From Siphonodentalium dalli (taxonomy: Eukaryota; Mollusca; Scaphopoda; Gadilida; Siphonodentaliidae): DNA of 64,000 nt. The translations under genes and the position numbers were made by a program. Shown here one piece after another: positions 11,045 through 22,934 of the stretch; within the stretch, counting starts at the first letter, position 1, and every line of letters starts with the position of its first letter. The DNA lies in contig CP136064.1 of NCBI GenBank assembly GCA_032622095.1, forward strand, positions 175,478,247 to 175,542,246, written 5' to 3'. Below the pieces are notes generated by a model that worked only from the letters and a program-made list of their open reading frames with translations, did not search any database and was not told where the DNA came from.

Positions 11045-11935
11045 GGGTCAGACGCACGTTTTGCCAAAATTTCCTGGTATTTCAAAATGTATTTTCTCTA
11101 AATCTATCAGGAATATCTTTGTGAAATTTTGTACAAGAGATTATTGTGGTACCATACATAAGAACCATTGGACATTTGGTTATTATAATCTCATTTACTT
11201 TACTTTTATGGCATGAAAAATCTTTAAAATTTCACTGTGTTCAGGTACCGAGAACTACTGTAAAACAGATTTTTTTTCGAAAGTGCATTTCATATATTCA
11301 TGATATCATATCTGAAGATCATGAGAGGAGACTTAATTTTTCTTGATTCATGAAATTAAATGATTATTTTCATTGGAAAATTGGGCTCAGTTGAGTTCTG
11401 TGTCACGGGTTCATAACCAAGTTAAATCTGACCACCATATCTCTTAACACTGTGGCCTAATTTCTGTTGATTGCTCCCTGCTTGAGTGGACAGCACCACA
11501 TTTGAACATTTGTTTTCATTGGGCTGGCATATTTGTGACTGCTTTATTCTTCATTATAATACATGGGGTATGATGCTATAATATGCAATTATAAAGCTAA
11601 CTCAACATTATGATACAAATGAAGCCTCCTCTCATGGAGTCAAGACAATAAGCTATTTGATGGTTGACATGTTGTTTGAAATTATAAATTTTTCTGGCAG
11701 TTCTCGGTACCTAAAGGGACAGAAACGAAACAAATATTTTCAACCTCTCAAATGTATTAAAATCCATTATAGTTATTGTCTCTTTATAATTGCTCTGATT
11801 CTATATATAATGAACATTATCATATGTAAAATTCAAGATTTTTCACCAGATAGATCCAGAGAAATTCTTTGTTGAAAATCACTTGCCATTTCTGGCTGGA
11901 TTTACTGTGATTTATGCAAAGCGTGCGTCTCCCCC
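11045..11935 (+). mobile_element. TTAA-flanked MITE family B, copy 1 (891 bp)
   Basis: The termini GGGTCAGACGCACGTTTTGC and GCAAAGCGTGCGTCTCCCCC are imperfect inverted repeats, bordered by TTAA at 11041-11044 and 11936-11939. A relative in opposite orientation lies at 33246-34151, sharing internal stretches such as TTTTCAACAAAGA, GGTACCAAGAACT and CATGCCATAAAAGTAAAGTA (read on one strand). Short ORFs inside are not conserved. Non-autonomous. Confidence 0.82.
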
Positions 11936-12148
11936 TTAAGACCAAAGTTAAGACAATCTTAAGTTAGGACCTTGTTCGTGAATCGCACTTATGACTGAAG
12001 TTTGAACTTATGACCATCTTAAGTCCCAACTATATCATAAGTTGCTTTCATGAAACTGGGCCGTAAATTCCAGTTATTATGCTAGGAGGCAGCTCACACC
12101 ACTGACGATCGCGCTGAGACTCACACGCATGCGTTGTCAACCGTTTAG

Positions 12149-12699
12149 CCACAGGGGCTTTTTTTTAAAGTTGGAATTATCGACAGATTTCTCCTCTATA
12201 GAAATTGTTTACTGACGATCTGTTGATTTGTATGAGTAAATAAATTATTAGCCGACAAGAAATCACTGAGCGCTAAACGTTTAGTTGATCGTTTGGCCGA
12301 TTTTTAATTATAGTAAGCCGCGCGGGGATGAAGTTATAAGAAGATTTCCGACATTTTGTATTGAGCCGGATCAAAATGAAAATTTACGGTCTTCGGAGAC
12401 AATATTCGGTGGTTAAAAATTATCAAATGCTATGCATATGAATGGTTTTGATGGGAGTTTGTGGTATTGATTGAAAGATGAATTCTTCGCCGATACATCC
12501 GTGGTTATATCTGTGGCATTACTGGTGTGAATGAGCTATATTTGATCGATCGGCGAGTGATGGTAAAAAGGTGAATTTCTACAGTTACCCTTGTGTTATT
12601 ATTATACCATTAGCGTGAAGCAGGCGCGTATATAGCAGCGGCGTATATGGGCAGCGCAAAATGGGGGCGGACAGCGGAGCGCGTTACAGGCCCCTGTGG
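12149..12699. mobile_element. Short-TIR element with TTTAG target duplication (551 bp)
   Basis: CCACAGGGGC at 12149-12158 and GCCCCTGTGG at 12690-12699 form a perfect 10-bp terminal inverted repeat. TTTAG flanks both ends (12144-12148 and 12700-12704), with an adjacent G also matching on the left. The interior has no transposase-like ORF. The family is not recognised. Confidence 0.65.
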
Positions 12700-13435
12700 T
12701 TTAGCTATAAAACTGTACAGCTGATGTCACCCGGTTTAAGTTAGTATTAACTGTACACGCGATAACTTTTACAATGGATCACCACTGGTTAAGTGGTCAT
12801 GCTAATATTTGCTATGATGTATGCTGGTGGATGGGTTCTGCTGAATTGCTATGATGCTGGAAGGTTAAGAACAAGGGCCGTTATATTTCTAAAGTTGTCA
12901 TTTTCGGGATGTTTGACCAATCCGAGCGATTTGAGAAAAGCCACGCAGTTGGTCCAGGAGATATTGGTCGACCTTTATACCCCCGGACTCAACTTTTCTT
13001 CCTTAATGTCTCCTCTAAATTTTTGTCAGTTGTTAACAAGAACAAATAATGGCCGCAGAGACTCCAGGAAGATGGCGTCCATCATGGCGTCCGTTTTGCT
13101 TGATATGCACGGTGCCAGGTCTCTTTGGTCGCATGCGGTTTTATTTTCAACTCGATTCGTTATACTAATATACCACGCTTACAAATTAGTCAAACAATCA
13201 ACCCCAAAATATAATATGGCGGCCAAGATGGCGGCCGAAATTTAACCATCTATCGTTTGTCTCTGTGGGGGGAACATGGTCATCTTGGCATGATTTTATA
13301 CATTTATCTTATAGAAGAGTCATTTAAACACATAATCAAACCATATATGCATTCCTGGTCGGATATTTTTGCCCGATATCCCCTTTTTCCAAATGCCGCT
13401 ATAATCCGGTCAACGCTTAATCGACGCTCATATTG
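12700..13435. other. Repeat-derived spacer; 150-codon ORF not credible
   Basis: The stretch around 12780-12870 (GGTTAAGTGGTC, CTATGATG, GGTGGATG) recurs inverted at about 32880-32950, so it is repeat-derived. The open frame 12793-13245 ends in AAGATGGCGGCC minisatellite-like sequence and has no recognisable domain. No gene is supported. Confidence 0.5.
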
Positions 13436-13883
13436 TAAGTAATGGTTAGAGCACAAGAATTGTTCTTTACCAGAATAAATCGAGTCGAAGACGAGATTTA
13501 ATCTGGTAAAGAACTATTCGCGTGCTCTGACCGACTTAGAGCACAATTGATCCCACATAATGCAATCAACTGGATATGTGCCGTTGAGCGTGTTTTGACG
13601 ACGACGCACAATCCGTGCGCTGGCCGCGATTGGACACAATAGCCGGTTAACTGCGCCCAACAACGTGATTATCATGAACTGATCGCCGTTGAATGTGAAT
13701 AGATATGTCCGAAACAACACGAACTGGTCCCACTTTGAAGCTCCCGTGCGATTTGTCTGTTATGAGTTGCGTGTGCCTAACAATGGGATAATCATTGAAC
13801 TATTCCTTCGCCAGCCTTGGGAATTGGGACATGTGATTTACCAAAAATCAGGGAACGATTGCAACAATGGGATTGTGCTCTAA
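13436..13883. mobile_element. TTAGAGCAC foldback element, short copy
   Basis: TTAGAGCACAA (13446) and TTGTGCTCTAA (13873-13883) are terminal inverted repeats. The left part, 13447-13547, is itself a hairpin in which GTTCTTTACCAGA pairs with TCTGGTAAAGAAC and the AGAGCAC motifs recur. The same hairpin and right end bound the 1.3 kb insertion at 53288-54600 in giant element copy 2. Confidence 0.75.
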
Positions 13884-14450
13884 TGTCTGTTTCGAATCAA
13901 TCAGTCGGTGTTATTGTTAGTATAGTGTATAATATATGCATAGGAAATACCCCGGCTAGGATTCCTCTTAATACTAAACTTGAGGAATATTCACCAAACT
14001 TATCCAAGATGGCGGCCCAATTGGCGACCCGAAATTGAAAATTCACCGAAAATCGCTGACTTTCACATCGTGCATGAGCGCTATTGTCATGACAATTCCA
14101 CCCATGCTTGCTATTGTGAGTAGGGAATACTGCGGCGAAGTACTTTCCTTATATTTCATTCAACAAAAATTCCACCAAATCCAAAATGGTGGACATATTT
14201 TGATAAATCACCGAAAATCCCTCACATTCACTTCAGTGGCCATTATTGTCAACTCCGTCCATGCTTGCAGTTGAGTTTTGGAAGACAGAGGCGAAATAAT
14301 TGCTTTACATCTCATCCAAGAAAAGGTTTCCGGATCCAAAATGACGGTTAAAATGGCGACCGAAATTTGAAAACACTCCTGTATTCCTTTACTTTCTGAC
14401 AATTGGTGTTCTTGTTACGCAAATTCTACTCACAATTACGTGTGGATAGG
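13884..14450. repeat. Diverged ATGGCGG-containing tandem repeat
   Basis: Three loosely similar units of about 150-180 bp share AAGATGGCGGCC or AAAATGGTGG, then GAAAATTCACCGAAAATC, then a CATGCTTGC segment (near 14005, 14185 and 14335). A further relative sits at 13215-13245. No coding evidence. Confidence 0.55.
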
Positions 14451-15002
14451 GGACATTGATGCGAATTATTTGTTTGATTTTGGCAATTGATGGTGGCCAG
14501 AAATTGATATGTCGTCCAGTGTGTCGTCCATATTTCCACATACTAATTTCCACTATTGTCATAATATCGATATGTATAGACGAAACGATACATAAATAAT
14601 CTATCGGTGCATATTTAAAACGTCTTCAAGCGCATACCATAGCTAAATTAGTCTTCTGGAATATAATCGTGTGATTTAAAGACGCCAAATCGGTGCCGTT
14701 TGGGTGTGAGATGTGGGGGGGGGGGTCAAAATTTGATAAGAGTTTGTTTAGTATCCGATTACCACCAAACGTATACATAATCATCTCCATGATATCAGGA
14801 ATTTAATAGTGTGGTTTAAAAATGTCAGAAGTGGCGACGTTCGAAACAGTGGTGCACGGTAGGGGATAGGGCACCAAATTGATACACATTCTTCTCCATC
14901 AAAAATAGATCTAATTGTGTGATTTTAAGACGCCAAATTGGTGCCGTCTGGGTGAGAGATGGGGGCACTAAATTTGTTTAGCCGCCGATTTCCTCCAATT
15001 TT

Positions 15003-15765
15003 ATATATATACTAGAAGGTGACCCGACTTCGTCCGGGCTTTGACCTTGAATTGTCCATTTTGAAGGTCAAGGGCAAGTGGGGTCACGATTTGACCAGTC
15101 CAAAACACTGCCCGGACAAAAGTACCCGACAAAAGTACCCGTCGAAATCCATCCGGTTTTACCCGATTTGACCTTGAATTGATCATTTTGAAGGTCAAGG
15201 TCAGGTCGGGCTCACGACTCGACCCGTCCAAAACACACAGTGGACAAAAGTAACCCTATGTATAAAATTTCGTCGAAATCCCATCAAAATTGGCGATTTG
15301 ACCTTGAATTGACCCGATTTCAAGTTCAAGGTCACGTCGCACGGGCAAATGAATATGCTTATGAGACTCCCCATACGAAAGTACCCCCACATACCAAGTT
15401 TCATCGAAATCCCGTGATATTCGGGCGTTTGACCTTGAAATGACCCGATTTCAAGGTCAATGTCACGTCGCACGGGCTAATTAATAGGGTTATGCCACTC
15501 CCCGGCCGAAGATACCCCCACATACCAAGTTTCATCGAAATCCCGTGATATTCGGTCGTTTGACCTTGAAATGACCCGATTTCAAGGTCAAGGTCACGTC
15601 GCACGGACAAATTAATAGGCCCATGCCACCCCCCCCCGGCCGAAAATACCCCCACATACCAAGTTTCATCGAAATCGGCTCGGCCGTTTTCGAGTTCATC
15701 GCGAACACACACACAGACACACAGACACACAAACAGATCTTCCAAAATATATAATAGACTAGCCG
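15003..15765 (+). mobile_element. Tandem-core (pearl/HINE-like) element A
   Basis: It begins ACTAGAAGGTGACCCGACTT and CGTCCGGGCT, followed by about five diverged core units of roughly 110-135 bp built around TTTGACCTTGAATTGACC and TTTCGTCGAAATCC. It ends in ACACACAGACACACAGAC microsatellite and AAAATATATAATAGACTAG. A subterminal GCCCG/CGGGC hairpin plus tandem core plus microsatellite tail is the layout described for bivalve pearl elements and Helentron-associated elements. Assignment is by structure only. Confidence 0.65.
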
Positions 15766-16866
15766 ATGAGCCCGACGTTGTCCGGGCTATTCAAAAACCA
15801 AATTTCAAGTCGATAGCTCTACCCGTTTCCGAGATCTGGTCTGCGCATGCGCGAAGCTGGCGTCGCACGGGCTCGGCGACCCGATAAAATTCGTATCCGG
15901 GGCAAGATACATTCACATACCAAATTTCAAGTCGATAGCTCCACCCGTTTCCGAGATCTCGTCTGCGCATGCGCGAAGCTGGCATCGCACGGGCTCGGCG
16001 ACCCGATAAAATTCGTATCCGGGGCAAGATACATTCACATAGCAAATTTCAAGTCGATAGCTCCACCCGTTTCCGAGATCTCGTCTGCGCATGCGCACAT
16101 CTGGCGTCGCACGGGCTCGGCGACCCGATAAAATTCGTATCCGGGGCAAGATACATTCACATACCAAATTTCAAATTTCAAGTCGATAGCTCCACCCGTT
16201 TCCGAGATCTCGTTTGCGCATGCGCGAAGCTGGCGTCGCAGGGCTCGGCGATCCGATAAAATTCGTATCCGGGGCAAGATACATTCACATACCAAATTTC
16301 AAGTCGATAGCTCCACCCGTTTCCGAGATCTCGTCTGCGCATGCGCGAAGCTGGCGTCGCACGGGCTCGGCGATCCGATAAAATTCGTATCCGGGGCAAG
16401 ATACATTCACATACCAAATCTCAAGTCGATAGCTCCACCCGTTTCCGAGATCTCGTCTGCGCATGCGCGAAGCTGGCGTCGCACGGGCTCGGCGACCGGA
16501 TAAAATTCGTATCCGGGGCAAGATACATTCATATACCAAATTTCAAGTCGATAGCTCCACCCGTTTCCGAGATCTCGTCTACGCATGCGCGAAGCTGGCG
16601 TCGCACGGGCTCGGCGACCCGATAAAATTCGTATCCGGGGCACGATACATTCACATACTAAATTTCAAGTCGAGAGCTCCACCCGTTTCCGAGATATCGT
16701 CTGCGCATGCGCTGCACGGGCGTCGCACGGGCTCGCCAATGCGACAACGACCACCGCCTGGTCAAACTACACACACGTACCAAGTTTCGTCCCGATCGGT
16801 CGAGAATCGTAGATTTGTATTAATGACAGACAGACAAACAGACAGAGGTCTTCAAAATATATATGA
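15766..16866 (+). mobile_element. Tandem-core element B with 122-bp monomers
   Basis: The head is CCGATGAGCCCGACGTTGTC and CGGGCT, then about seven to eight near-identical 122-bp monomers (TTTCAAGTCGATAGCTCCAC, CCGTTTCCGAGATC, TGCGCATGCGC, GATAAAATTCGTATCCGGGG), then a GACAGACAGACAAACAGACA tail and ATATATGACTAG. One monomer boundary near 16165-16180 has a small AAATTTC duplication. Overlapping open frames on both strands arise only from the repeat. Confidence 0.75.
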
Positions 16867-17380
16867 CTAGCCGATGAGCCCGACGTTGTCCGGGCTATTC
16901 AAAAACAAAATTTCAAGTCGATAGCTCTACCCGTTTCCGAGATCTGGTCTGCGCATGCACGAAGCTGGCGTCGCACGGACTCGGCGACCCGATAAAATTC
17001 GTATACGGGGCAAGATACATTCACATAGCAAATTTCAAGTCGATAGCTCCACCCGTTTCCGAGATCTCGTCTGCGCATGTGCGAAGCTGGTGTCGCACGG
17101 GCTCGGCGACCCGATAAATTTCGTATCCGGGGAAAGATACATTCACATAGCAAATTTCAAGTCGATAGCTCCACCCGTTTCCGAGATCTCGTCTGCGCAT
17201 GCGCGAAGCGGGCGCCGCACGGGCTCGCCAATACGACAACGTTCACCGCCTGGTCAAACTACACACACGTACCAAGTTTCGTCCCGATCGGTCGAGAATC
17301 GTAGATTTGTATTAATGACAGACAGACAGACAGACAAACAAACAAACATACAGACAGAGGTCTTCAAAATATATATGAGA
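16867..17380 (+). mobile_element. Tandem-core element C, three 122-bp monomers
   Basis: Same head, same 122-bp monomer (three copies from about 16910) and same microsatellite tail as element B, joined to it at the ACTAG boundary. Elements A, B and C therefore stand head to tail in one orientation. Confidence 0.75.
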
Positions 17381-17672
17381 TATTCATCTTTATAATGAGT
17401 CAAATTGTGTGGTTTAAAGATGTCAAAAGTGGCGCCGCTTGAGTCAGGGATAGGGAGCGGAGGGTCACAACACTGATACAAATATGTTTAGCGCCAATTT
17501 CCACAAAATGAATACACGTTCTTCTCCAACGATTCGAGGAATCAAATCGTGTTGTTTAAAGACTCCATATGTGGTGCCTATATTTGCAAATGTTTGTCTG
17601 TCTGTGTTGGTGTCAAGGGCAGAAAATGGAGAGGGGCAGGAAAAATGATGAAATATTTTTGTCGCAAATTTC

Positions 17673-18860
17673 TATGGGCGGCCATTCGGTCGGAAATTAT
17701 ATAAAATATAAGTTAAAGGTGGTTTGTGAAAACCAATAGCCTCCATTTTCAAACCAATAGTCGTTCTTGGATTCAATAAGAGACATTTCCGTTTTAATAG
17801 ATAGATTCATAATCAATGTTGACCGAAGCAGAATTAATGTCCTATTTTAATATTATTTGATTGACTTAATAAATAACATCTAATAAACATTCTTCATCTT
17901 ATTCACAAATTTAAGGAGTCCTTCTGGCATACGAGGACATATAGATCTATATAGTGAATATTTATCGTCGTTTGATTTGCACCAAGTGCACTCGGCGCAT
18001 ATAATTGATAGAACAAACCACTATTATGATGATCGTGTCGTTATTTGTTTAAAATACGTATCAATTGACATATACGCACCCGTTCCCTCATTAAAATCAA
18101 CATATTTCGCCCATGTTAGGGGACGTCCGCGAATTCGGGGGCCTCCGCAAAGGGACCTACTGCAAATCGTCACACCGATATGACATTGGGAATTCTCATG
18201 TTTATTTATATATTTCTGACGTCACATGAACAAAGTTTCTTCACCAGAGACCTCTAGCGTTAATTCGGGTTTTAGCTATTAGTTTTACAATAAGTTATTA
18301 GTTTTACAATAAGGTCTATTAGTTTTACAATAAGGTCGATTAGTTTTACAATAAGTTATTAGTTTTACAATAAGTTAATTACAGTTTTAGTTATTAGTTT
18401 TACAATAAGTTATTAGTTTTACAACAAGGTCTATTAATTTTACAATATGTTATTAGTTTTACAATAAGTTAATTACGGTTTTAGTTATTAGTTATAGTTT
18501 TACAATATGGTCTATTAGTTTGATAACGATAATCCGTGGGAAATTGTCTATTGGTTTGAAATATGTCTATTGAATTAAGAAATTATGGCTATTGAAACGG
18601 AATGTACGTTTATTGAATATACGATAGCTGTACTAATTGTCTGTTATTATATATTAGTTGAACAGTGAATACTATTAAAATTAAAATAGAACATTAATTC
18701 TGCATCGGTCAACATTGATTATGAATCTATATTTATTAAAACAGAATTGTCTCTTATTGAATCCAAGAACGACTATTGGTTTGAAAATGGGGACTATTGG
18801 TTTTCACAAACCACCATTAACTTTTATTTCATGTAATTTCCGACCGACTGGCCGCCCATA
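17673..18860. mobile_element. Giant-family element, internally deleted (1.19 kb)
   Basis: Termini TATGGGCGGCC and GGCCGCCCATA. Flanking hexamers AATTTC (17667-17672) and GATTTC (18861-18866) match at five of six positions. Both arms match the TIRs of the 6.8 kb and 8.5 kb copies, including the TTAGTTTTACAATAAG array and TTTATTGAATA segments. The middle (about 17935-18245) keeps only TTTATCGTCGTTTGATTTGC, the TGACATTGGGAATTC stretch and the CRE palindrome that border the core in the long copies. It is a deletion derivative, as expected of a MITE-like offspring. Confidence 0.85.
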
Positions 18861-19293
18861 GATTTCCACCAAATTCACAGATAATCATCTCCATTATATG
18901 GCACCGTTCGAGTCTGGGTGCACGTAGCGGGAGATTGGCACCAAAGTTGCGACATTTTGGTGCACTTTGGGTCAGGGATAGAGAGAGGAGAGGGACTAAC
19001 ATTTATAAGAATGTATTAGTCGCAGATATCCACTAAAATAATATACAGTCAACTCGGATTGCCGAGTTGTCCCGATTCACGTAACAACATGAACAAACTC
19101 CTAAGACTTGTTTATAGTTTTAATATCACAAGTCTCCGGCCATTCTAGTGGCCCTTTTCAAGTGGAATGACAGCTTATAAATAACATTGAAGCGTTAACG
19201 TGACCACATGATGCGTTGACGTCAATGTCTTGGTTACAGTCTCAGACTTTGGTAATGTGATATAGGAAACCACGATCCCGGTTAAGTCCCTTC

Positions 19294-19534
19294 TGTAATG
19301 TGCCCAATTTATGTATATAATTTCAACAGTCCTGCGTTTATGTATTTTATTGAGTCCACGGTGTTTATTGTCTTATGTCAGTCACGTGCATCGGTTATTT
19401 AAGCACTCCAGTGACAAGTCGTAGAGCGAACCGACGTATTTAAGCTTTCTGACACAAGTGTACTCAGACTCGGACAGATTGGCAAAATATCGATCTGAAT
19501 AATAAAGAATGCTGCCAAACCACTTTTATGTACA
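19294..19534 (+). mobile_element. Possible solo LTR (weak)
   Basis: The segment starts TGTAATGTGCCC and ends TTTATGTACA, with TATTTAAGC near its middle and AATAAAG close to the end, as in many Gypsy-like LTRs. No target duplication, partner LTR or primer-binding site was found, so this is a guess from composition and order alone. Confidence 0.2.
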
Positions 19535-19683
19535 CCGCTGTCGCCACTTTAATAGCTCTGTCTTGAACAATTAGAGCTGTCCAACAAACGCTTGGAATCA
19601 CAGATTCAGTCCTTCGTAATTCGTCAATTATATCCGGTTCTCGAGTAAGGCACCGCCACCACCTCCTCGTGTTCAAACTTGAA

Positions 19684-19765
19684 CAAGAAAACCATAGTCA
19701 GAAATGGTAACGCCACCAAGATCGTATTATTAGCCATAAATATAAATAATAATACAATTATTCTA
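19684..19765 (+). repeat. Dispersed 70-80-bp repeat, copy 1
   Basis: AAGAAAACCATAGTCAGAAA followed by TGGTAACGCCACCAAGATCG and TATTATTAGCC is repeated almost without change at 26422-26490. A shorter inverted match lies near 63610-63635. Its family is not recognised. Confidence 0.75.
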
Positions 19766-19870
19766 TAAACTAGCTTTCAAATTTTATGCGGGAAATTTGC
19801 GTACTTCCATATTTCAAGTTTTCCCGTTTCTCGTGGCATACATTACTTTCATCAAACTGTCTTTATTACA

Positions 19871-20452
19871 CAAGCTGATAGGCCCGACTTCACCCGGGCT
19901 GTTTCCCATCTGCTTTCCGGTGAAAGGTGCGATTTGACCTTCAATTGACTATTTCGAAAGTCAAGGTCAGGTCAGGGTCATGATTTGTCCAGTCCAAAAC
20001 ACCCCCACCCGTAGAAAAATACCCATAGGTATCAAATTTCGTCGAAATCCGTCCGTTTTACCCAACTTGACCTTTAATTAACAATTTTGAAGGTCAAGGT
20101 AAGGTCAGAGTCATGATTTGACCCGTCCAAAACACCCCCCCCCCCCGACAAAAGTACCCATAGGTATCAAATTTCGTCGAAATCTATCCGTTTTATCCGA
20201 GTTGACCTTTGATTGGCCATATTGAAGGTCAAGGTCAGGCCGAGGTCACGATTTGACCCGTTCAAAACTCTCCTCGGACCAAAGTATCCCTAGGTATCAA
20301 ATTTCGCCGAAATTTGTCCGTTTTACCCAAATTGACCTTGCATTGACAGTTTTAAAGGTCAAGGTCAGGTCGGGGTCACGATTTGACCCGTTCAAAACAC
20401 TTCCCGGACACAAATACCCATAGGTATCAAATTACGTTGAAATCTATGGAAA
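19871..20452 (+). mobile_element. Tandem-core element D, tail missing
   Basis: Head CAAGCTGATAGGCCCGACTT and CACCCGGGCT, then about five core units of roughly 110 bp (TTGACCTT, AAGGTCAAGGTCAGGTC, CATAGGTATCAAATTTCGTC). These are closer to elements A and E than to B and C. The array stops without the microsatellite tail, so it is truncated. Confidence 0.7.
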
Positions 20453-20900
20453 GCCGAGGAGGACATGTTGGTTGCTAATTGCTAGATATACGACGCGGTA
20501 TTTTGAAGGTGTTTCAAACTAGGAGATAGAAGTATTCTGCCTTTCAAATGGTGATGAATTATAGTAGTTTATTCAAATTTTATGGCATAAATTGTTATTA
20601 AAACCGTATATACTATAAAAAATTAATGACTCGAAAATTAAGTGGGCCTTTAAACAAAGTCACAATTGCATTTAGGCTCATCTCATACTCGTCCATTCAG
20701 CGATATTCTACTGCGCAGTTTGTTATAGCCTCCAGTATTTATTGAGCGTTATACCCCCAACTGTTATAATTCGCCTTTAGCAGGCGTACTCTTGCCTCAG
20801 ATTATTGAGATATTAGGTCACACATAATCACATTAAATCGCATCGTAACATAGCAATTGTGTGGGCTCCTTGGCGTGAATATGTAATGAGAAATAAGGTC
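20453..20900. other. Intergenic, nothing recognised
   Basis: AT-rich sequence with no open frame, RNA gene or repeat that I could support. Confidence 0.4.
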
Positions 20901-20904
20901 ATAC

Positions 20905-21670
20905 GTAATGACATTAAACTCAAGAAAACCCTCGAAAACAAAACAAAATCACATTTAATGTTTTACGTTATTTCCTTCATAAAAAGAATCTTCGTGATAA
21001 TGAACCCTCTCGTTACTTTAGAATATAGAATTAACCTTAAAATAAAAAAAATCTTTGGAACACAGAACCTTCGGAATAACGAACCTTCGGATTGGTGAAC
21101 CTTCCGAATAGCGAACATTCAGAGAAATTTCGGAATAGTGGACCTTCGGGATAGTGAACCTTCGGAATAGAGCCATGCCCCCCAATATTCATATTATATG
21201 CCCAGAGTTCAAAGGTATGGACCCATAAAATTCTAAACTTGGCCCTTAAAATAATGAACTCCAAATTGGAGCACACACAGAACACCACTTAAGTCAACTG
21301 AACCTATGTCATGTCCCAATGCGGGAGGGTCCATATATACCACAACATTCATAGTATATGCCAAGAATTCAAAGGTATGGGCCCACTTAATGACATAAAA
21401 TCTCAAGAAAACCAGCGAAAACAAAACAAAATCACATTTAATGTTCTAAGTTAAGTTATTTCCTCCTGTATCTGTATCGGTGCGCGCGCATGATCAGTTC
21501 GGATGTGAGCGCACACTCCATATAAAGAATCTTTGTGAAAATGAACCCTCTCAAATTAGTCTCAATACTTTAAAATATAGAATTAACCTAAAAATAACAA
21601 AAACCTTCGGAATAGAGAACCTTCGGAATAGCGGATCTTCGGGATAGCAAACCTTCATAATAGAAGCATG
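20905..21670. repeat. Tandem duplication with CTTCGGAATAG minisatellite
   Basis: AACAAAACAAAATCACATTT and its surroundings occur at about 20938 and 21419. TATGCCCAGAGTTCAAAGGT at about 21200 is echoed at about 21358. Arrays of CTTCGGAATAGCGAACC-like units (about 16 bp) lie at 21060-21170 and 21597-21665. Non-coding. Confidence 0.7.
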
Positions 21671-22570
21671 TCCCCACAATTACACCGGTGACGTAAACAC
21701 ATGTGCCAATCTTAGTTGTACTCTCGTAATTATCGGTACGATGAAACGGTGACGGAATTTGACGAGGTTTGCCGAATGTACAATCACCCAGTGAATTATC
21801 GATCGCCCATGCGATACAAAAAAACCAAAAGCAATAAACACCACACTACGGTGGCGTAATAAATTTCAAAAACCATACATCGCGTCAACGTAGTGGCACT
21901 TATCGTGTTATCGTGTTATCGTATCTCGTCGAATAAACTTTGTTTCATCAGATCGTCGTTGTTTGTGTAGAGCCCAGCCCAACATGTATTACCTCATTAA
22001 CCACTGGCGATTGCTTTCTTTCCCAAGGCTTTCACATACTTAAGTATCTGTCTTTATACTTTACAACCCGTGTCTTTATACTTTACGACCCGTATGAGAT
22101 ATTACAATAACAGACACGACACCAACTATTGAAAGAAGTATAATCGTATTTGATCTTCGTATATATAGATCGAGGTATATAAACAATGAAATAGTTAATC
22201 GATCATAAGACATGTTCATGTATATGAACTTTTCGAGTAGGTTTTTATGTCTGTCAACAGTATGGTCGATAACACCAATATTCTAGATCGCTTAGTTTAA
22301 AAGGTATACTTGTTGAAGTGTCAGCTAGATTGGCATCATGTAGTTTATATACACAGACTGCATACATCCACGGCTATGGAATGCCTATTAAAAGCGCTCT
22401 GTGTGTGCTCGTATATGTCTGTCCAACAAAAGTGGCAATATGTTGGTTTTCAGCGTCACAGCTTGCGACACACCGCCATGCAGGCCCACTATATTAGATC
22501 ATGCCATGAATCTCTATACTCTGTCTAACGCCCGTAGAGATCATATTCCACCAGTACAATACCTTGGAAC
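21671..22570. other. Intergenic; one copy of the AGGTGGCG repeat
   Basis: No gene. Near 21810-21870 there is a copy of a dispersed module (CATGCGATACAAAAAAA, CACCACACTACGGTGGCGTA) also present near 27930-27975 and 29768-29820. The rest is unremarkable AT-rich sequence. Confidence 0.45.
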
Positions 22571-22934
22571 TTTTTGAAGTTTTGACAGGGAACCTTATAA
22601 AGTCGAAAAAATAACGCGGGGAAATATTTCTTAGTTATTATCTGTTCTTCGCTGTAGGTGAAGGTCCCAACTTGAAATTTCACGATTTACGTGAATCTGT
22701 GAGCGATTTTGCTTTGCGTTGCTGACAATTATGGCACTTCTCATGGGTAATTAATTCAATGTTTATTATTGCAATATCGGCTCACAAATGTCACAGAAAA
22801 GCATGCAATTTTTAGTTGGGACATTGACATAATTATAGTGAAGTACATTATTAAGATACATACACTATATAAGAAATATATTACCCGCGTTATTGTTTCG
22901 ATTGTATAAGGTTCCCTGTCAAAACTTCAAAAAA
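22571..22934. mobile_element. MITE with 50-bp inverted ends (364 bp)
   Basis: TTTTTGAAGTTTTGACAGGG, AACCTTATA and ATAACGCGGG at the left are matched inverted at the right by CCCGCGTTATTG, TATAAGGTTCCCTG and TCAAAACTTCAAAAAA, with few differences. The interior is AT-rich and non-coding. No clear target duplication. Confidence 0.75.

Larger units (their letters stand above)
14450..19050. repeat. Old minisatellite, interrupted by several elements
   Basis: The units share TTTAAAGACGCCAAATTGG, a GGGATAGGG segment, CACCAAATTGATAC and CACGTTCTTCTCC. Anchors fall at about 14674, 14816, 14922, 17412 and 17557, giving spacing of roughly 105-145 bp within each uninterrupted block. The array is split by the tandem-core elements (15003-17380) and by the short giant-family element (17673-18860), and resumes at 18861-19050. 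Confidence 0.6.

Noticed and set aside
12793-13245. 150-codon open frame on the plus strand
   Set aside because: No domain; its beginning is shared with a dispersed repeat at 32880 and its end is ATGGCGG minisatellite sequence.
15791-17395. Many overlapping open frames of 70-146 codons on both strands
   Set aside because: They follow the 122-bp tandem monomer, occur on both strands at once and change frame each monomer; they are repeat artefacts.
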